Part shown: positions 44,276-53,648 of the stretch, piece by piece
Layout: the number at the start of each line of letters is the position of its first letter
Numbering within the stretch: the first letter of the stretch is position 1
Origin: Pseudomonas monteilii NBRC 103158 = DSM 14164
Lineage (GTDB): Bacteria; Pseudomonadota; Gammaproteobacteria; Pseudomonadales; Pseudomonadaceae
Reading direction: 5' to 3'
Length of the DNA: 64,000 nucleotides
Assembly: GCF_000730605.1 (NCBI RefSeq)
Contig: NZ_BBIS01000017.1
Coordinates: forward strand, 124,001-188,000
Program-made: the position numbers and the translations under genes
The notes under the pieces: generated by a model
What the model saw: the letters and a program-made list of their open reading frames with translations, nothing else
What the model was told of the DNA's origin: nothing
Database searches by the model: none

Positions 44276-46120
44276 TCATCCTTCCTGAGTCAGAGCAAGA
44301 TAGGGATTGTTGGGCGGTATTTCGGCGAGTGCCAAGGACCCATCTTCGAGGAGGTAGCCATGCAGTCGGCGGGACTTCCTCGGGCCCGTGACTTCACAGG
44401 TCCAAATGTTCAGGCCATTGGGCTGCTTTCGATGTAGCTGCAGCTTCTCGAAGCGCTTCTGCACCCACTGCCAATCCTGTTGACTCTCCTGCTTGGCGAG
44501 TGCGGCCACTTCGGGATGCTCCTGCGCATAGCGTTGGAACACACCCGGGCTGACCAGGTAGGCCGTGTCATTCACCGTATGCACGAGTGCCTTCGCGTCG
44601 TTGATGATGAGCCGTCGTGAGGCGATTCCCTGCTTCAGCCAAACCATGAACTGTTCCCCGGATGGCTTCGTTGCCGATGACCCAGGCGTAGGCGCGGGTG
44701 CAGGTGCAGGCGATGGAATGGACGTCGCGGCTGTTGCTGGCGCGGGGGTGTGGAGGAACTCCTCGGCATCCTGGCCAACGCCGGCCGACTCACCCAAGCC
44801 CACCATCGCGAGCAAATCCTCCATGACGTCGGGCACGGGCTGGGCTGCGGGCGGTGAAACGATGGTGGTGCTGTCGCCCTCCCAAATCGGAGGCTCTTGA
44901 CCTCCCTGCGCTGGGTTCACCGAGACGGTAGGCGCGGGAGCCGACATGCTGGCGTCGTTTTCCGCGGGCGTCGCGTCGATCTCTACCGTGCCCGCGAAAG
45001 GTGCTGGTCGCTCGCCAGACTCCCAGATCAGCGCGGGAGCGAGACGCAACAGGGTGAACGAATGGGACCAGCCGGTCGTGCTGGTCACGGTCGCGCGCCA
45101 GACCGCCTTGCCGTCCGGTGTGGGCTGCAGCATGCCGTGGTCCTGCAGCACATTGAACACGGCGGTGTTGTTCGCAGGAATGCCATCGATCCCCTGAGAC
45201 AGGAGGTGTGCGCGCAGTTTGTCCGAAACCGTCTTGCTCACCAGCCACAAACCATCCTCGGTGAGCCAGCCATCGGAGGCTTCCGGCTGGTTCAGCTTCA
45301 ACTGTTCCTTGAGCAGGTAGCGCAACCCGTCCAGCAGCTTGCGTTGCAGTGCGTGCTTGGGCGCGGCCATGGCGCGCGCCGGATCGCCGCCCAGCTCCTG
45401 GGCCACCGACGCCCGGTCTGCTTGCACGACGAGTTCCCCCAGTACACCGGCATGTTCGTACTGACCGGCCAGCACATAGAGCAGCGGTGCCCAGAGAGCC
45501 GGATAGTCGCTGAGCCAGTCCAGGACGTGGCGGTCGAGCAGTTGGCGATAGAGCAAGCCTGTTGCGGCGCTGTGCAGGCGGTATTCGCGGTCGTCACGGT
45601 AGCGAAATCGGTACGCCTGGTGCAGCGGGCCATGCCACGGATGCCAAGTACTGCCGTCGGCCAGTTCGACGTGTAGATCGACGGCGATCTTGCCAATATC
45701 GTGGAGCAGCGCAGCATAGGCAACGGCGGCGGTCCAGGCTTCGGACTGGGCCGCCTGGTCTTCGGGACTGGCACCGATGGGCAGCAGATGGGACTGCCGC
45801 AGTTTCAGGCTGTAGGCGACGATCTCCAGGCCGTGGTCGAGCATGCCGCCCGGGTAGGCATGGTGATGCGCCTCGGAGGCCGGGAAGGCCTGGACCAGTT
45901 CGGCATAGCGTTCCAGGGGCGTGCGATACAGGGTGGCGAATTGCCTACGCGAGAGCGAGGTACGCTGCCAGATGTGCTCCAGCAGCTTCTGCCGGCGTGG
46001 GGTGGCCAGCAGCGATGCGGCCGACTCAGGACGCAGCAGCCCTTTCGGGAGGGCGGTGACGGGTGGTGGCGTCGGTGCGGCAGCGACCGGGGGCCGTTTT
46101 CGCTGGAACAGGGAAAGCAT
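44276..46120 (-). CDS. traI: MobH-family conjugative relaxase TraI
   Basis: A 614-residue relaxase of the MobH class that nicks the ICE at its transfer origin. The N-terminal domain has the HD-type metal centre: HHHAYPGGMLDHGLEIVAYSL and ALLHDIGKIAVDL, with histidines spaced as in ICE relaxases of the PFL_4751/TIGR03760 type. A Pro/Ala-rich linker (about 430-500) precedes a C-terminal TraI_2_C-like domain (FMVWLKQGIASRRLIINDAKALVH... in parts). ATG 46120 (MLSLFQRKRP) has AGGA upstream; 50 extra residues to 46270 are not conserved. It is transcribed opposite to the RES module. Confidence 0.9.
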   Translation of the reverse strand: MLSLFQRKRPPVAAAPTPPPVTALPKGLLRPESAASLLATPRRQKLLEHIWQRTSLSRRQFATLYRTPLERYAELVQAFPASEAHHHAYPGGMLDHGLEIVAYSLKLRQSHLLPIGASPEDQAAQSEAWTAAVAYAALLHDIGKIAVDLHVELADGSTWHPWHGPLHQAYRFRYRDDREYRLHSAATGLLYRQLLDRHVLDWLSDYPALWAPLLYVLAGQYEHAGVLGELVVQADRASVAQELGGDPARAMAAPKHALQRKLLDGLRYLLKEQLKLNQPEASDGWLTEDGLWLVSKTVSDKLRAHLLSQGIDGIPANNTAVFNVLQDHGMLQPTPDGKAVWRATVTSTTGWSHSFTLLRLAPALIWESGERPAPFAGTVEIDATPAENDASMSAPAPTVSVNPAQGGQEPPIWEGDSTTIVSPPAAQPVPDVMEDLLAMVGLGESAGVGQDAEEFLHTPAPATAATSIPSPAPAPAPTPGSSATKPSGEQFMVWLKQGIASRRLIINDAKALVHTVNDTAYLVSPGVFQRYAQEHPEVAALAKQESQQDWQWVQKRFEKLQLHRKQPNGLNIWTCEVTGPRKSRRLHGYLLEDGSLALAEIPPNNPYLALTQEG

Positions 46121-46360
46121 GTGGGTGTCCTGATGACGGGCCGACCGGGAGGCCTTTTGGCCTTTTCGAGGTAGGGCCTTTCCCCTTGCACCCCATTCCC
46201 TTGCCATTTCGGCCCTTTGGCCTTTAACCGTTTCGGTATAGCGAGGCCTGGGTTGCGGCTCCAGCGTCAATGTGGAACCCGCTCGAATGCATTGGACGGC
46301 GACCCGGCGCTGGCCTCTGCCTATGCTGTGGGAACGCTGCTTCCGCCAGGTAGGTTGTTC

Positions 46361-46408
46361 TCACTCAGGCGACTAAGTTGACAGACGCGACAAAGGCGAC
46401 TAGAGTGA
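46361..46408 (+). promoter_or_regulatory. Promoter of the antitoxin/toxin pair with repeated operators
   Basis: TTGACA (46378-46383), a 17-bp spacer and TAGAGT (46401-46406) form a strong sigma-70 promoter. AGGCGACTA is repeated directly at 46367-46375 and 46394-46402, one before the -35 and one overlapping the -10, and TCACTC/GAGTGA invert around the whole block. This suggests self-repression by the antitoxin. Confidence 0.75.
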
Positions 46409-46439
46409 ATCCTGTCCCAAACCTACTCGGGAGATGACC

Positions 46440-47066
46440 ATGCCCACTGCCATTGAATTCATTGCCGACCGTCTGCCGCGCGTCACGGTGGAAGATGTAC
46501 GCCGCTTCGCGGATACCGTCGAAATCCGGGATGCCACGGCTTTCGCGGCCGAGTTGCAGGCGTTCGTCCACGAGCGTGTGGAAGCGGTGACACTGCCCGC
46601 CAACTTGGAGGGGGAGACCGTTGGGCAGGCCCTTGCACGCAAGGCGGCCGCGCTGCGCGCCGACACGCGCTGGGCACCGAATGAAACCGACGTCCAGCGA
46701 GGCCGCGCCGTGCTGCTGGAAACCTTCAACCAGCCGCACAACCTGCCGCCCGCGGAGTTCGCCAAGCTGGCGGACAAGTCGCGCCAGCAGATCTACAAGG
46801 ACATCCTCGCGCGTCGGCTGCTGGCGCTGAACGTGGGGCCGCGCGGTCAGAAGCTGCCCGACTGGCAGCTCGACCCGGTGAAACAGCAGTTGACCCAAAC
46901 CGTGCTTCAGGAGGTCGAGGGTATCGATCACTGGACGATCTACCGCGCACTGTCCGAACCGCTCGAAGGCTTGGGTGGGCGCTCGCCGGTGGATGCGGTG
47001 ACGCATGGCACGATCGATGACGTGGCCGAGGCCGTGTTCAACGTGCTGGGCGTCCAGGTGCATTGA
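46440..47066 (+). CDS. Antitoxin-like HTH protein of a RES toxin pair
   Basis: A 208-residue protein placed directly before a RES-domain gene. The C-terminal region (about 92-205) has a helix-turn-helix (LPPAEFAKLADKSRQQIYKDI), a GQKLPDWQLDP turn, and an end reading LGGRSPVDAVTHG. This is the layout of Xre/MbcA/ParS toxin-binding antitoxin domains. The N-terminal 90 residues are helical without a match I recognise. The same C-terminal region occurs fused to the ICE integrase. Start ATG 46440 has GGGAG six bases away; ATG 46434 would be too close to it. Confidence 0.8.
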   Translation: MPTAIEFIADRLPRVTVEDVRRFADTVEIRDATAFAAELQAFVHERVEAVTLPANLEGETVGQALARKAAALRADTRWAPNETDVQRGRAVLLETFNQPHNLPPAEFAKLADKSRQQIYKDILARRLLALNVGPRGQKLPDWQLDPVKQQLTQTVLQEVEGIDHWTIYRALSEPLEGLGGRSPVDAVTHGTIDDVAEAVFNVLGVQVH

Positions 47067-47078
47067 AGCGAGATCGCC

Positions 47079-47711
47079 ATGAGCCACGAGCTGCCTTCGT
47101 TCCTGATCGATGCCGGTGAACTGCTCCAGCATGTGAGCCGCGTCGTCTATCGGGGCAGCCCGCTGTACTATGGTCGCAGCAGCACGAATCGCTACGATGA
47201 CCCGGCGGGGGCCTACGGCGTGCTCTACCTGGGGCGCGACCTGCCCACGGCGCTGATGGAGTCGGTGTTTCACAAGCACCAGTGGCTTGAAGACACGAAG
47301 CGCTCCATCGCCCTGAAGGAGGTCCACGCCCGGATGGTCCGCGCCGTGGGCGTGCTGGACGACGTGCTCCTGGCCGACCTCACGGCGCCGGGCGTCATGG
47401 CGGGCTACTTCGGCCTGAATCTGGAGCAGTTGGCGAGCCGCGACTACACGCACACGCAGCAGGTGTCCGCTCAGGTGCATGCGATGGTCGGCGACGACGG
47501 CCAGCCGCTGTTCGACGGGGTGCTCTATCCGTCGCGCAACAACTATCCCGCCGCGAGCATCGCCCTGTTCGAGCGTGCGGGAACGAAGGTCAGCGTTGTC
47601 GAGGACATCGACCTGGTTGACCATGTGGACTGGCCGCGTTTCGTTGCCACCTACCGCATCGGCGTGGAGCCCGACCCCGGCCCGGTGGAACCGGATGACG
47701 AAGCGTCCTGA
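47079..47711 (+). CDS. RES-domain toxin
   Basis: A 210-residue RES-family protein. RES toxins cleave or transfer from NAD and lower its level in the cell until blocked by their antitoxin. The conserved residues that name the family are visible: Arg in RVVYRGSPLYYG, Glu in TALMESVFHKH, and Ser in LYPSRNNYPA. It begins 12 bp after the antitoxin stop, the usual antitoxin-first order. In the ICE it may act as an addiction module between traI and the transfer genes. Confidence 0.88.
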   Translation: MSHELPSFLIDAGELLQHVSRVVYRGSPLYYGRSSTNRYDDPAGAYGVLYLGRDLPTALMESVFHKHQWLEDTKRSIALKEVHARMVRAVGVLDDVLLADLTAPGVMAGYFGLNLEQLASRDYTHTQQVSAQVHAMVGDDGQPLFDGVLYPSRNNYPAASIALFERAGTKVSVVEDIDLVDHVDWPRFVATYRIGVEPDPGPVEPDDEAS

Positions 47712-47795
47712 AGCAGCAAGAAAACACATTGAAGCCCGAAACGGAATGAAGTGGAGCAAACAGGAATAGGCATTCCTCAGTAGCAGGAGACGACC

Positions 47796-48161
47796 ATGAA
47801 CACGACGACCCGCACCAGTACCGCAGAACGCCTCGGCCGTACCTTTGGCCGCGGATGGCGCGTCTATGCGCGTGGCGAACGGCGGGTATCGAATTGGTTG
47901 GTGGCCAAAGGGGTGCCTTCGGTTGGTGCCACAGTGCTGCTGTGGGTGGTCAAGCTGGCTGTGCTGGGCGCGCTGCTCTACGCCGCCTTCTGGTTCGCAC
48001 TCGTGTTGCTGGGAGTCGTGGTGGCGGGATGGGCGGCGGCTGCCAATACATCGGAAGAAGACGAGTGGCCGTTCACCGACCTCACCGAACTGCGCAAGAC
48101 ACCCGGCTACGATCCCAATCTGTACAACGATACGTCGCACGAGTTGTACACCGACGACTGA
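47796..48161 (+). CDS. DUF3742 ICE membrane protein
   Basis: A 121-residue protein of the DUF3742 family, found next to traG in ICEs of this class. A basic N-terminus (about 10-38) precedes two hydrophobic helices (about 45-68 and 70-85, LWVVKLAVLGALLYAAFWFAL), then an acidic tail ending YDPNLYNDTSHELYTDD. Function in transfer is not defined. ATG 47796 has AGCAGGAG upstream. Its stop lies 12 bp before the Tn5393 target duplication, so the gene is intact. Confidence 0.85.
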   Translation: MNTTTRTSTAERLGRTFGRGWRVYARGERRVSNWLVAKGVPSVGATVLLWVVKLAVLGALLYAAFWFALVLLGVVVAGWAAAANTSEEDEWPFTDLTELRKTPGYDPNLYNDTSHELYTDD

Positions 48162-48178
48162 TCGGCACCGCGCTACTT

Positions 48179-48259
48179 GGGGTCGTTTGCGGGAGAGGGC
48201 GAAATCCTACGCTAAGGCTTTGGCCAACGATATTCTCCGGTAAGATTGATGTGTTCCCA
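48179..48259 (+). repeat. Tn5393 left terminal inverted repeat
   Basis: An 81-bp repeat starting GGGGTCGTTTGCGGGAG and ending at ...GTTCCCA; it matches the complement of 53568-53648 with only a handful of mismatches. Confidence 0.9.
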
Positions 48260-48284
48260 GGGGATAGGAGAAGTCGCTTGATAT

Positions 48285-49121
48285 CTAGTATGACGTCTGT
48301 CGCACCTGCTTGATCGCGGCCGCGATAGCTAGATCGCGTTGCTCCTCTTCTCCATCCGCGTTCCAAGCTGCGGAAAGGCACCCATAAGCGTACGCCTGGT
48401 CGAGCAGGCGACGCGGATCGACGTCCAGCGCACGAGAGAATGCGTCCGCCATCTGTGCAATGCGTCTAGGATCGAGACAAAGGTCGTCTCTGTCAGCCGG
48501 ATCGTAGAACATATTGGCGGCGCCAAAGCCCACTTCACCGACCAGACCGACGGGATCTATCACCAGCCAGCCGCGACTGGAGAACATGATGTTTTCATGA
48601 TGCAGATCGCCATGTAGCCCACGCAGTTCCGAGGCATTGCTCATCATTTGATCGGCTATAATCGCCGCGTGGACGTAGTCAGTTTGACAACCTGCGTTTT
48701 GATCATCGCGCGCCCGCTGAAACAAAGCTGCAAAGCGATCCCGGATCGGGAGAAGGGCAGAAGGCAGGGGTTCCTCAGATGCGGCATACAGCTTCGCCAT
48801 TAGTTCCGCTGCAATTTCGGTCGCCTGGTAGTCGCCGTGCTCGGCAACGATGTGAGAGAGCATTCGCTCCCCGGCATATTCGAGCAACATCAGATTGTTC
48901 TCACGACCGAGCAACCGGACTGCTCCCCTCCCATTGCGCCATACCAGATAGTCGGCCCCGCGCAGTTCATCAGCAATGTCTTCTATAGGTTTCAATCCCT
49001 TGACGATTGCAGGAGTCCCGTCTGGCAATGAAACTTTCCAAACGAGGCTGGAAAAGGTGTCCGCAATGAGAACAGGTTGCGAAACGTGCCAATGAGCAGG
49101 AAAAACAGGCGGCATGAACAT
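48285..49121 (-). CDS. aph(6)-Id: Streptomycin phosphotransferase APH(6)-Id (StrB)
   Basis: A 278-residue enzyme that phosphorylates streptomycin at the 6-hydroxyl. The sequence matches StrB as I know it from end to end (MFMPPVFPAHWHVSQ... to IKQVRQTSY). The kinase catalytic loop is GLHGDLHHENIMF and the metal-binding Asp is in WLVIDPVG. I chose the start at 49121, which overlaps the strA stop as TGATG and gives the standard length. The upstream ATG adds three residues. Confidence 0.97.
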   Translation of the reverse strand: MFMPPVFPAHWHVSQPVLIADTFSSLVWKVSLPDGTPAIVKGLKPIEDIADELRGADYLVWRNGRGAVRLLGRENNLMLLEYAGERMLSHIVAEHGDYQATEIAAELMAKLYAASEEPLPSALLPIRDRFAALFQRARDDQNAGCQTDYVHAAIIADQMMSNASELRGLHGDLHHENIMFSSRGWLVIDPVGLVGEVGFGAANMFYDPADRDDLCLDPRRIAQMADAFSRALDVDPRRLLDQAYAYGCLSAAWNADGEEEQRDLAIAAAIKQVRQTSY

Positions 49122-49924
49122 CAACCCCAAGTCAGAGGGTCCAATCGCAGATAGAAGGCAAGGCGTTCGCGGTCGGGGGCTTCGATCCCCAATACATTGA
49201 ATAGGACAGCGAAGGCGCGCTCTGCTTCATCTGGCGCTGCCCAGTTCTCTTCGGCGTTAGCAATCATGAGTGCCAAATCGGCATAGCGATCTGCTGTTCC
49301 GAGCCGCCCAAGGTCGATCAGACCCGTGCATTGAAGAGTTTTAGGGTCCACCATGAAGTTCGGCATGCAGGGATCACCATGGCAAACAACCATATCGGTG
49401 CGCTCTTGGTCGAGCCGCACCGGTAGCTCTCGTTCGACACGAGCCAAAAGATCGAGCTGCGGCGTACTCTTGTCCTCGTCCGGTAAGAAGTCGGGATTGA
49501 CGGCATTGCGGGACACCACATCAACGGCGCGTCCGAACATTCGCGACAGCCTGCGCTCAAACGGACATTGATCAACCGATAGGCTGTGAACAGCGCCAAG
49601 TTGCTGCCCCATTGACGGCCACGCTTTGAGCAAATCCGCTCCAGACAGATCAGCCGCCGGTACTCCCGGAATTGCCGTTATCACCAAGCATGCACCCTCC
49701 TGTTCCTCCTGCCAGTTGATCACCTCGGGGCAAGCCACACCTCGACCTTTGAGCCAAATGAGGCGGTCACGCTCTCCAGCGAGCTCACCGCGGCGGGAAG
49801 CAGGTGCGATTTTCGCGAAGGCATGCCCGTCACCACGTCGAAAAACAAAATCACCAGATTCTCCGCCTCTGACAGGCAACCAGTCAGAATGCGATTCACC
49901 AAAAAAAATATTAGTTCGATTCAA
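49121..49924 (-). CDS. aph(3'')-Ib: Streptomycin phosphotransferase APH(3'')-Ib (StrA)
   Basis: A 267-residue aminoglycoside kinase that phosphorylates the 3''-hydroxyl of streptomycin. It matches StrA throughout; the catalytic loop is VVCHGDPCMPNFMV and the metal-binding Asp is in GLIDLGRLG. It is the first gene of the strA-strB pair, translationally coupled to strB. Its promoter region lies between it and tnpR without an IS1133 insertion. Confidence 0.98.
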   Translation of the reverse strand: MNRTNIFFGESHSDWLPVRGGESGDFVFRRGDGHAFAKIAPASRRGELAGERDRLIWLKGRGVACPEVINWQEEQEGACLVITAIPGVPAADLSGADLLKAWPSMGQQLGAVHSLSVDQCPFERRLSRMFGRAVDVVSRNAVNPDFLPDEDKSTPQLDLLARVERELPVRLDQERTDMVVCHGDPCMPNFMVDPKTLQCTGLIDLGRLGTADRYADLALMIANAEENWAAPDEAERAFAVLFNVLGIEAPDRERLAFYLRLDPLTWG

Positions 49925-49989
49925 TGGAGGTTCCTTCAGTTTTCTGATGAAGCGCGGAGGTGGCTCAACCTGCGAAAAGAAACGAGTTG

Positions 49990-50604
49990 CTACGTAAGTC
50001 CGAGAACATGCTTTCCATGGTCTCTGAGCTCGCCTTTGGGACCGACATATCGGTAGAGAGTGACGCGCTCGATGCCGAGTTCCTTGCAGAGATCGGAAAC
50101 TGAAGTATCGCGCTGGGCCATGGCGGCTTGCGCGAGACGCACCTGAGCTTTGGTGAGCGCGAATTTTCGTCCGCCCTTGCGACCGCGCGCTCTCGCGGAG
50201 GCGAGACCCGCCATGGTGCGCTCTCGGATCAGATCCCGCTCGAACTCGGCCAAGGTGGCGAAGATTCCGAACACCATGCGACCGGACGCAGTCGTGGTGT
50301 CGATCTGAGCGCCCTTTCCAGTCAGAACCCGCAGGCCGATCTTGCGGTCTGACAGCTCCTTCACCGTGTTGACCAGATGGGCAAGCGATCGTCCGAGGCG
50401 ATCGAGCTTCCAGACCACCAGCACATCGCCGTCACGCAATGACTTGAGGCAGGCAGTCAAGCCAGGGCGATCATCACGACCGCCGGAAGCAAGATCATCA
50501 TAGATATTGTCCCGTTCGACACCTGCGGCGCGCAAGGCGTCGTGCTGCAGGTCGAGAGACTGCGAGCCATCGGCTTTGGAGACGCGGGCATATCCGATCA
50601 GCAT
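49990..50604 (-). CDS. tnpR: Serine resolvase TnpR of Tn5393
   Basis: A 204-residue serine recombinase that resolves Tn3-family cointegrates at res. N-terminal MLIGYARVSKADGSQSLDLQ holds the nucleophilic Ser (RVS), followed by VVWKLDRLGRSL and IFATLAEFERDLIRERTMAGL; the C-terminal HTH is around SVSDLCKELGIERVTLYRYV. It is divergent from tnpA, with a 125-bp res region between, which also holds both promoters. Confidence 0.95.
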   Translation of the reverse strand: MLIGYARVSKADGSQSLDLQHDALRAAGVERDNIYDDLASGGRDDRPGLTACLKSLRDGDVLVVWKLDRLGRSLAHLVNTVKELSDRKIGLRVLTGKGAQIDTTTASGRMVFGIFATLAEFERDLIRERTMAGLASARARGRKGGRKFALTKAQVRLAQAAMAQRDTSVSDLCKELGIERVTLYRYVGPKGELRDHGKHVLGLT

Positions 50605-50729
50605 GTATCACAAACGTTGGTTTGAGGCGGCGCTTCGGCCACGATTGCATTGACCTCTGGAAATGTATCTCAACCAGCTTCATAAACAAAGCGTCTTGAA
50701 CGCTATCAGATTTTGAAAAAGGAACATGT
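50605..50729. other. res site / divergent promoter region of Tn5393
   Basis: The 125-bp space between tnpR and tnpA is where Tn3-family elements place the resolution site and overlapping promoters. I could not divide it into the three res subsites by eye. Confidence 0.6.
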
Positions 50730-53615
50730 ATGCCGCGTCGCGTCACTCTAACCGATCGGCAGAAAGACGCGCTGTTGCGCTTGCCGACTTCACAGACGGA
50801 TTTGCTCAAGCACTATACGCTGAGTGATGAAGACCTTGGGCATATCAGGCTGCGTCGGCGCGCTCACAACAGGTTCGGCTTCGCCCTGCAATTGTGTGTC
50901 CTGCGCTATCCCGGCCGGGTGCTGGCTCCAGGCGAACTGATCCCTGCAGAGGTCATCGAATTTATCGGAGCGCAGCTTGGCCTGGGTGCCGACGATCTCG
51001 TAGACTATGCTGCCCGCGAGGAAACACGGCACGAGCATCTTGCCGAGTTACGGGGGCTCTACGGCTTCCGCACCTTCTCCGGACGTGGTGCGAGCGAGCT
51101 GAAGGAATGGTTGTTCCGAGAAGCCGAGATGGCGGTGTCGAACGAGGATATCGCCCGTCGCTTCGTAGCCGAGTGCCGACGCACCCGCACTGTCCTTCCC
51201 GCGACATCCACGATCGAGCGGCTTTGTGCCGCGGCTCTCGTCGATGCCGAGCGACGCATCGAGACGAGGATCGCCAGTCGGCTGCCTATGTCGATCCGAG
51301 AACAGTTGCTGGCATTGCTCGAGGAGACGGCTGATGATCGGGTGACCCGTTTTGTGTGGCTGCGCCAGTTCGAGCCTGGCTCGAACTCTTCGTCGGCCAA
51401 CCGGCTGCTCGACCGGCTCGAATATCTGCAACGCATCGATCTCCCCGAGGATCTGCTTGCCGGCGTTCCTGCCCATCGGGTGACTCGTCTGCGCAGGCAG
51501 GGTGAACGGTATTATGCCGACGGCATGCGCGATCTCCCGGAGGACAGGCGGCTTGCGATCTTGGCTGTTTGCGTCTCGGAATGGCAGGCGATGTTGGCCG
51601 ACGCAGTGGTCGAAACCCACGACCGGATCGTCGGCCGTCTCTACCGTGCTTCGGAGCGTATTTGCCATGCAAAGGTCGCAGACGAAGCGGGGGTGGTGCG
51701 TGACACCCTGAAATCCTTCGCCGAGATCGGGGGCGCCCTGGTCGATGCACAGGATGATGGCCAGCCGCTGGGCGATGTCATCGCGAGTGGGTCAGGGTGG
51801 GACGGCTTAAAAACCCTTGTTGCAATGGCAACCAGGCTGACCGCCACCATGGCCGACGATCCGCTCAATCATGTGCTCGACGGTTATCACCGCTTCCGCC
51901 GATACGCTCCACGCATGTTGCGCCTGCTCGATCTGCGAGCTGCGCCCGTTGCACTGCCGCTTCTGGAAGCGGTGACGGCCCTTCGTACCGGTTTGAACGA
52001 TGCCGCGATGACCAGCTTCTTGCGGCCCAGCTCGAAATGGCATCGCCACCTTCGGGCCCAGAGGGCTGGCGACGCTCGCCTATGGGAGATCGCGGTGCTG
52101 TTCCATCTGCGCGATGCGTTCCGCTCCGGAGATGTCTGGCTTACTAGGTCCCGGCGCTATGGCGATCTGAAACACGCACTCGTTCCGGCACAATCCATCG
52201 CGGAAGGCGGTCGTCTCGCTGTGCCATTGCGGCCGGAGGAATGGCTGGCAGACCGGCAAGCTCGCCTCGACATGCGGTTGCGCGAGCTTGGCCGTGCCGC
52301 TCGCGCAGGCACGATCCCGGGCGGGTCGATTGAAAACGGCGTTCTGCATATCGAGAAACTCGAAGCCGCCGCGCCGACAGGCGCCGAAGATCTGGTGCTC
52401 GATCTCTACAAGCAGATCCCGCCCACGCGCATCACCGATCTCCTGCTGGAGGTGGATGCGGCGACCGGCTTCACCGAAGCGTTCACCCATCTGCGCACAG
52501 GAGCACCCTGCGCTGACCGGATCGGGCTAATGAACGTTATCTTGGCGGAAGGGATCAACCTCGGCTTGCGCAAAATGGCGGATGCGACAAACACCCACAC
52601 CTTCTGGGAATTGATCCGCATTGGACGGTGGCATGTCGAGGGCGAAGCCTATGACCGGGCGCTGGCCATGGTGGTCGAGGCACAGGCAGCGTTACCCATG
52701 GCCCGGTTCTGGGGCATGGGCACGTCGGCTTCGAGCGACGGACAGTTCTTCGTCGCTACAGAGCAAGGTGAGGCCATGAACCTGGTCAACGCGAAATATG
52801 GCAATACCCCGGGCCTGAAAGCCTATAGCCACGTCTCCGACCAATATGCGCCGTTCGCAACCCAGGTGATTCCTGCAACGGCAAGCGAAGCGCCTTACAT
52901 CCTCGATGGCCTGCTGATGAACGATGCTGGACGCCATATCCGCGAGCAGTTCACCGACACGGGCGGCTTCACCGATCACGTCTTTGCCGCATGTGCCATT
53001 CTCGGCTACCGGTTCGCTCCGCGCATCCGCGACCTGCCATCCAAACGGCTCTACGCGTTCAATCCGTCGGCCGCCCCGGCGCACCTGCGAGCGTTGATCG
53101 GCGGAAAGGTCAACCAAGCCATGATCGAGCGCAATTGGCCCGACATCCTGCGCATCGCCGCCACCATTGCTGCCGGGACCGTCGCGCCAAGCCAGATTCT
53201 GCGGAAACTCGCCTCCTATCCGCGGCAGAACGAGCTCGCGACAGCCCTGCGGGAAGTCGGTCGCGTCGAGCGCACCCTGTTCATGATCGACTGGATTCTG
53301 GATGCCGAACTCCAACGGCGTGCCCAGATCGGGCTCAACAAAGGCGAAGCTCATCATGCGCTGAAGCGGGCAATCAGCTTCCACCGCCGCGGTGAAATCC
53401 GCGACCGTTCCGCCGAAGGCCAGCATTACCGCATCGCCGGCATGAATCTGCTCGCCGCCATCATCATCTTCTGGAACACCATGAAGCTCGGCGAGGTCGT
53501 TGCAAACCAGAAACGCGATGGAAAGCTGCTATCGCCCGATCTCTTGGCCCATGTTTCGCCGCTCGGATGGGAACACATCAATCTCACCGGAGAATATCGC
53601 TGGCCAAAGCCTTAG
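50730..53615 (+). CDS. tnpA: Tn3-family transposase TnpA of Tn5393
   Basis: A 961-residue DDE transposase. The N-terminal DUF4158 domain begins MPRRVTLTDRQKDALLRLP. The C-terminal catalytic part includes FWGMGTSASSDGQFF (Asp), YSHVSDQYAPF, the second Asp within PYILDGLLMND, and Glu in the LNKGEAHHALKRAI region; the C-terminus has AGMNLLAAIIIFWNT. Its last codons lie within the right inverted repeat, as is usual for this element. Confidence 0.96.
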   Translation: MPRRVTLTDRQKDALLRLPTSQTDLLKHYTLSDEDLGHIRLRRRAHNRFGFALQLCVLRYPGRVLAPGELIPAEVIEFIGAQLGLGADDLVDYAAREETRHEHLAELRGLYGFRTFSGRGASELKEWLFREAEMAVSNEDIARRFVAECRRTRTVLPATSTIERLCAAALVDAERRIETRIASRLPMSIREQLLALLEETADDRVTRFVWLRQFEPGSNSSSANRLLDRLEYLQRIDLPEDLLAGVPAHRVTRLRRQGERYYADGMRDLPEDRRLAILAVCVSEWQAMLADAVVETHDRIVGRLYRASERICHAKVADEAGVVRDTLKSFAEIGGALVDAQDDGQPLGDVIASGSGWDGLKTLVAMATRLTATMADDPLNHVLDGYHRFRRYAPRMLRLLDLRAAPVALPLLEAVTALRTGLNDAAMTSFLRPSSKWHRHLRAQRAGDARLWEIAVLFHLRDAFRSGDVWLTRSRRYGDLKHALVPAQSIAEGGRLAVPLRPEEWLADRQARLDMRLRELGRAARAGTIPGGSIENGVLHIEKLEAAAPTGAEDLVLDLYKQIPPTRITDLLLEVDAATGFTEAFTHLRTGAPCADRIGLMNVILAEGINLGLRKMADATNTHTFWELIRIGRWHVEGEAYDRALAMVVEAQAALPMARFWGMGTSASSDGQFFVATEQGEAMNLVNAKYGNTPGLKAYSHVSDQYAPFATQVIPATASEAPYILDGLLMNDAGRHIREQFTDTGGFTDHVFAACAILGYRFAPRIRDLPSKRLYAFNPSAAPAHLRALIGGKVNQAMIERNWPDILRIAATIAAGTVAPSQILRKLASYPRQNELATALREVGRVERTLFMIDWILDAELQRRAQIGLNKGEAHHALKRAISFHRRGEIRDRSAEGQHYRIAGMNLLAAIIIFWNTMKLGEVVANQKRDGKLLSPDLLAHVSPLGWEHINLTGEYRWPKP

Positions 53616-53648
53616 CGTAGGATTCCGCCCCCTCCCGCAAACGACCCC
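53568..53648 (-). repeat. Tn5393 right terminal inverted repeat
   Basis: Complement of the left repeat; it ends GCAAACGACCCC at 53648, directly before the TACTT duplication. Confidence 0.9.

Larger units (their letters stand above)
48179..53648. mobile_element. Complete Tn5393-type transposon (Tn3 family), 5,470 bp
   Basis: Bounded by 81-bp, nearly identical inverted repeats beginning GGGGTCGTTTGCGGGAG, and flanked by a perfect 5-bp duplication TACTT (48174-48178 and 53649-53653). The order is strB-strA-tnpR (minus) and tnpA (plus). There is no IS1133 between tnpR and strA, unlike Tn5393 of Erwinia, and the length agrees with the compact Tn5393c form. All genes are intact, so it is probably still mobile. 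Confidence 0.95.
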
